This document shows positions 5,112 to 5,605 of a stretch of DNA of 5,605 bases, piece after piece. Every line of letters begins with the position of its first letter. Positions within the stretch are counted from its first letter, which is position 1. Below the pieces are notes generated by a model. The model saw only the letters and a list, made by a program, of their open reading frames with translations, was not told the origin of the DNA and did not search any database. The position numbers were made by a program, and so were the translations under genes. The DNA lies in contig PMAM01000048.1 of the NCBI GenBank assembly GCA_003152595.1, forward strand, positions 1 to 5,605. The letters run 5' to 3'. This stretch comes from Acidobacterium sp. (GTDB lineage Bacteria > Acidobacteriota > Terriglobia > Terriglobales > Acidobacteriaceae).

Positions 5112-5441
5112 CTACAACAGCCCCGGCGGCAGATTCAGTCCGCTCAGCATCCCCTGCACATTCGACTTGATGATCTCGTCCGCCCGCCGGCCCGCCTCGT
5201 TGAACGCCGCCGCCACCAGATCCTCCAGCATCTCCACGTCAGGATTCGGCCCGGCCAGGCTGCTCACCGCGGCCGGATCGATGCTCACCTTCAGGACCTC
5301 TTTCTTCCCGTTCATCTTCACGGTCACCGCGCCGCCTCCCGACGACGCCTCCACCACCGACGCAGCCAGCTTCTGCTGGATTTGCTCCTGCATCTGTTTG
5401 GCCTGACCCAGCATTTCCTGAAGTTTTAGAGGATTCAGCAT
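5112..5441 (-). CDS. ybaB: YbaB/EbfC family nucleoid-associated protein
   Basis: This is a small dimeric DNA-binding protein, thought to associate with the nucleoid and functionally linked to the DnaX/RecR neighbourhood. Seen: 109 aa, the normal family length. An N-terminal amphipathic helix opens with MLNPLKLQEMLGQAKQMQEQ and continues to about residue 30. A Gly/Ser turn and strand GGGAVTVKMNGKKEVLKVSIDP (36-57) follow, then the C-terminal helix EMLEDLVAAAFNEAGRRADE. These are the hallmark blocks of the family. The ATG at 5439-5441 gives the standard start; its ribosome binding site (GAAG, eight bases upstream) is weak. The gene lies 98 bases downstream of the probable dnaX end and 44 bases upstream of the MBL gene on the same strand. 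Confidence 0.95.
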   Translation of the reverse strand: MLNPLKLQEMLGQAKQMQEQIQQKLAASVVEASSGGGAVTVKMNGKKEVLKVSIDPAAVSSLAGPNPDVEMLEDLVAAAFNEAGRRADEIIKSNVQGMLSGLNLPPGLL

Positions 5442-5490
5442 CGATTCGTCTTCATACTCTCTCTGATGTAGTTTTGGATCCCGCGGATCC

Positions 5491-5553
5491 CTCAGCCCTG
5501 GCTTCTCAGCTCTGAGCTCCGCGCTCTGAGCCCTGCTTCTTAACCCTTGTCCC
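5491..5553. repeat. Degenerate 7-bp tandem repeat between dnaX and ybaB
   Basis: From 5491 the spacer reads as successive heptamers close to CTSAGCT (S is C or G), clearest from 5491 to 5532, decaying through 5553 into the end of the upstream gene. GCTCTGAGC occurs twice, at 5509-5517 and 5523-5531. Because the units are partly self-complementary, several small hairpins are possible (for example CTCAG/CTGAG, 5505-5516). There is no T-run, so a terminator is not called. Confidence 0.55.
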
Positions 5554-5605
5554 GCAGATCCAGCACGCTGCGAATATCCGCCTTGAACAGCTCCTGCGTC
5601 TTCTT
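5540..5605 (-). CDS. dnaX: Probable DnaX (DNA polymerase III gamma/tau) C-terminal end
   Basis: An open minus-strand frame enters from the right edge and stops at TAA 5540-5542, giving 21 residues ending ELFKADIRSVLDLRDKG. The pattern of a helix ending in LFKADI followed by a short strand resembles the extreme C-terminus of some DnaX proteins. The position directly upstream of ybaB is where dnaX normally lies. The fragment is too short for firm identification, so the name rests mainly on gene order. Confidence 0.5.
   Translation of the reverse strand, partial: KKTQELFKADIRSVLDLRDKG

Noticed and set aside
4624..5406. Plus-strand open frame of 260 codons opposite the MBL gene and ybaB
   Set aside because: It is Arg-rich, crosses two real genes on the other strand and has no motif or ribosome binding site.
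5476..5490. GGATCC-CGC-GGATCC in the dnaX-ybaB spacer as an operator
   Set aside because: GGATCC is itself palindromic, so the symmetry is trivial; there is no promoter context to support regulatory use.

Overview
The window is a gene-dense, GC-rich stretch of bacterial chromosome with strong C/G preference at third codon positions. The gene mix suggests Acidobacteriota (Terriglobales-like): a glycolytic GAPDH, a DnaX-YbaB housekeeping pair, a Tat-exported metallo-beta-lactamase-fold protein, a YdbC/PdxI-type aldo/keto reductase and a VapBC pair. That assignment is inference from gene content and composition, because no rRNA or other marker gene is present.

Layout, left to right. 1-494 (-) is the N-terminal half of GAPDH, cut by the window edge. 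495-762 is a divergent intergenic region with a sigma70-like promoter for gap, a perfect 14-bp palindrome in the gap leader, and two adjacent inverted repeats on the side of the next gene. 763-1593 (+) encodes a P-loop kinase of the polynucleotide-kinase/zeta-toxin-like (AAA_33) type with a long disordered N-terminal extension. It converges on a minus-strand block made of vapC (1634-2047), vapB (2052-2339) and a YdbC/PdxI-like aldo/keto reductase (2372-3276). The reductase is interrupted by a single-base frameshift near 2894-2896. A TetR-family regulator (3354-3995, +) is divergent from the reductase across a 77-bp gap containing an inverted repeat, which is the usual arrangement for a regulator controlling its neighbour. 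Convergent to tetR is a minus-strand block: probable dnaX 3' end (5540-5605), ybaB (5112-5441) and a Tat-signal MBL-fold hydrolase (4072-5067).

Functional reading. Gap is central carbon metabolism. DnaX and YbaB belong to a widely conserved replication/recombination neighbourhood, but recR, the usual third member, is not next to ybaB here; the MBL gene occupies that position. The TetR/aldo-keto reductase pair looks like a small inducible salvage or detoxification unit with the toxin-antitoxin genes downstream on the same strand.

I saw no CRISPR array, insertion sequence, tRNA or clearly new multi-gene system. The most noteworthy signals are the frameshifted reductase, a VapC whose third PIN-domain acidic residue is glycine, and three degenerate short tandem repeats (two with 7-bp and one with 15-bp period) that sit precisely at gene 3' ends or in intergenic spacers.
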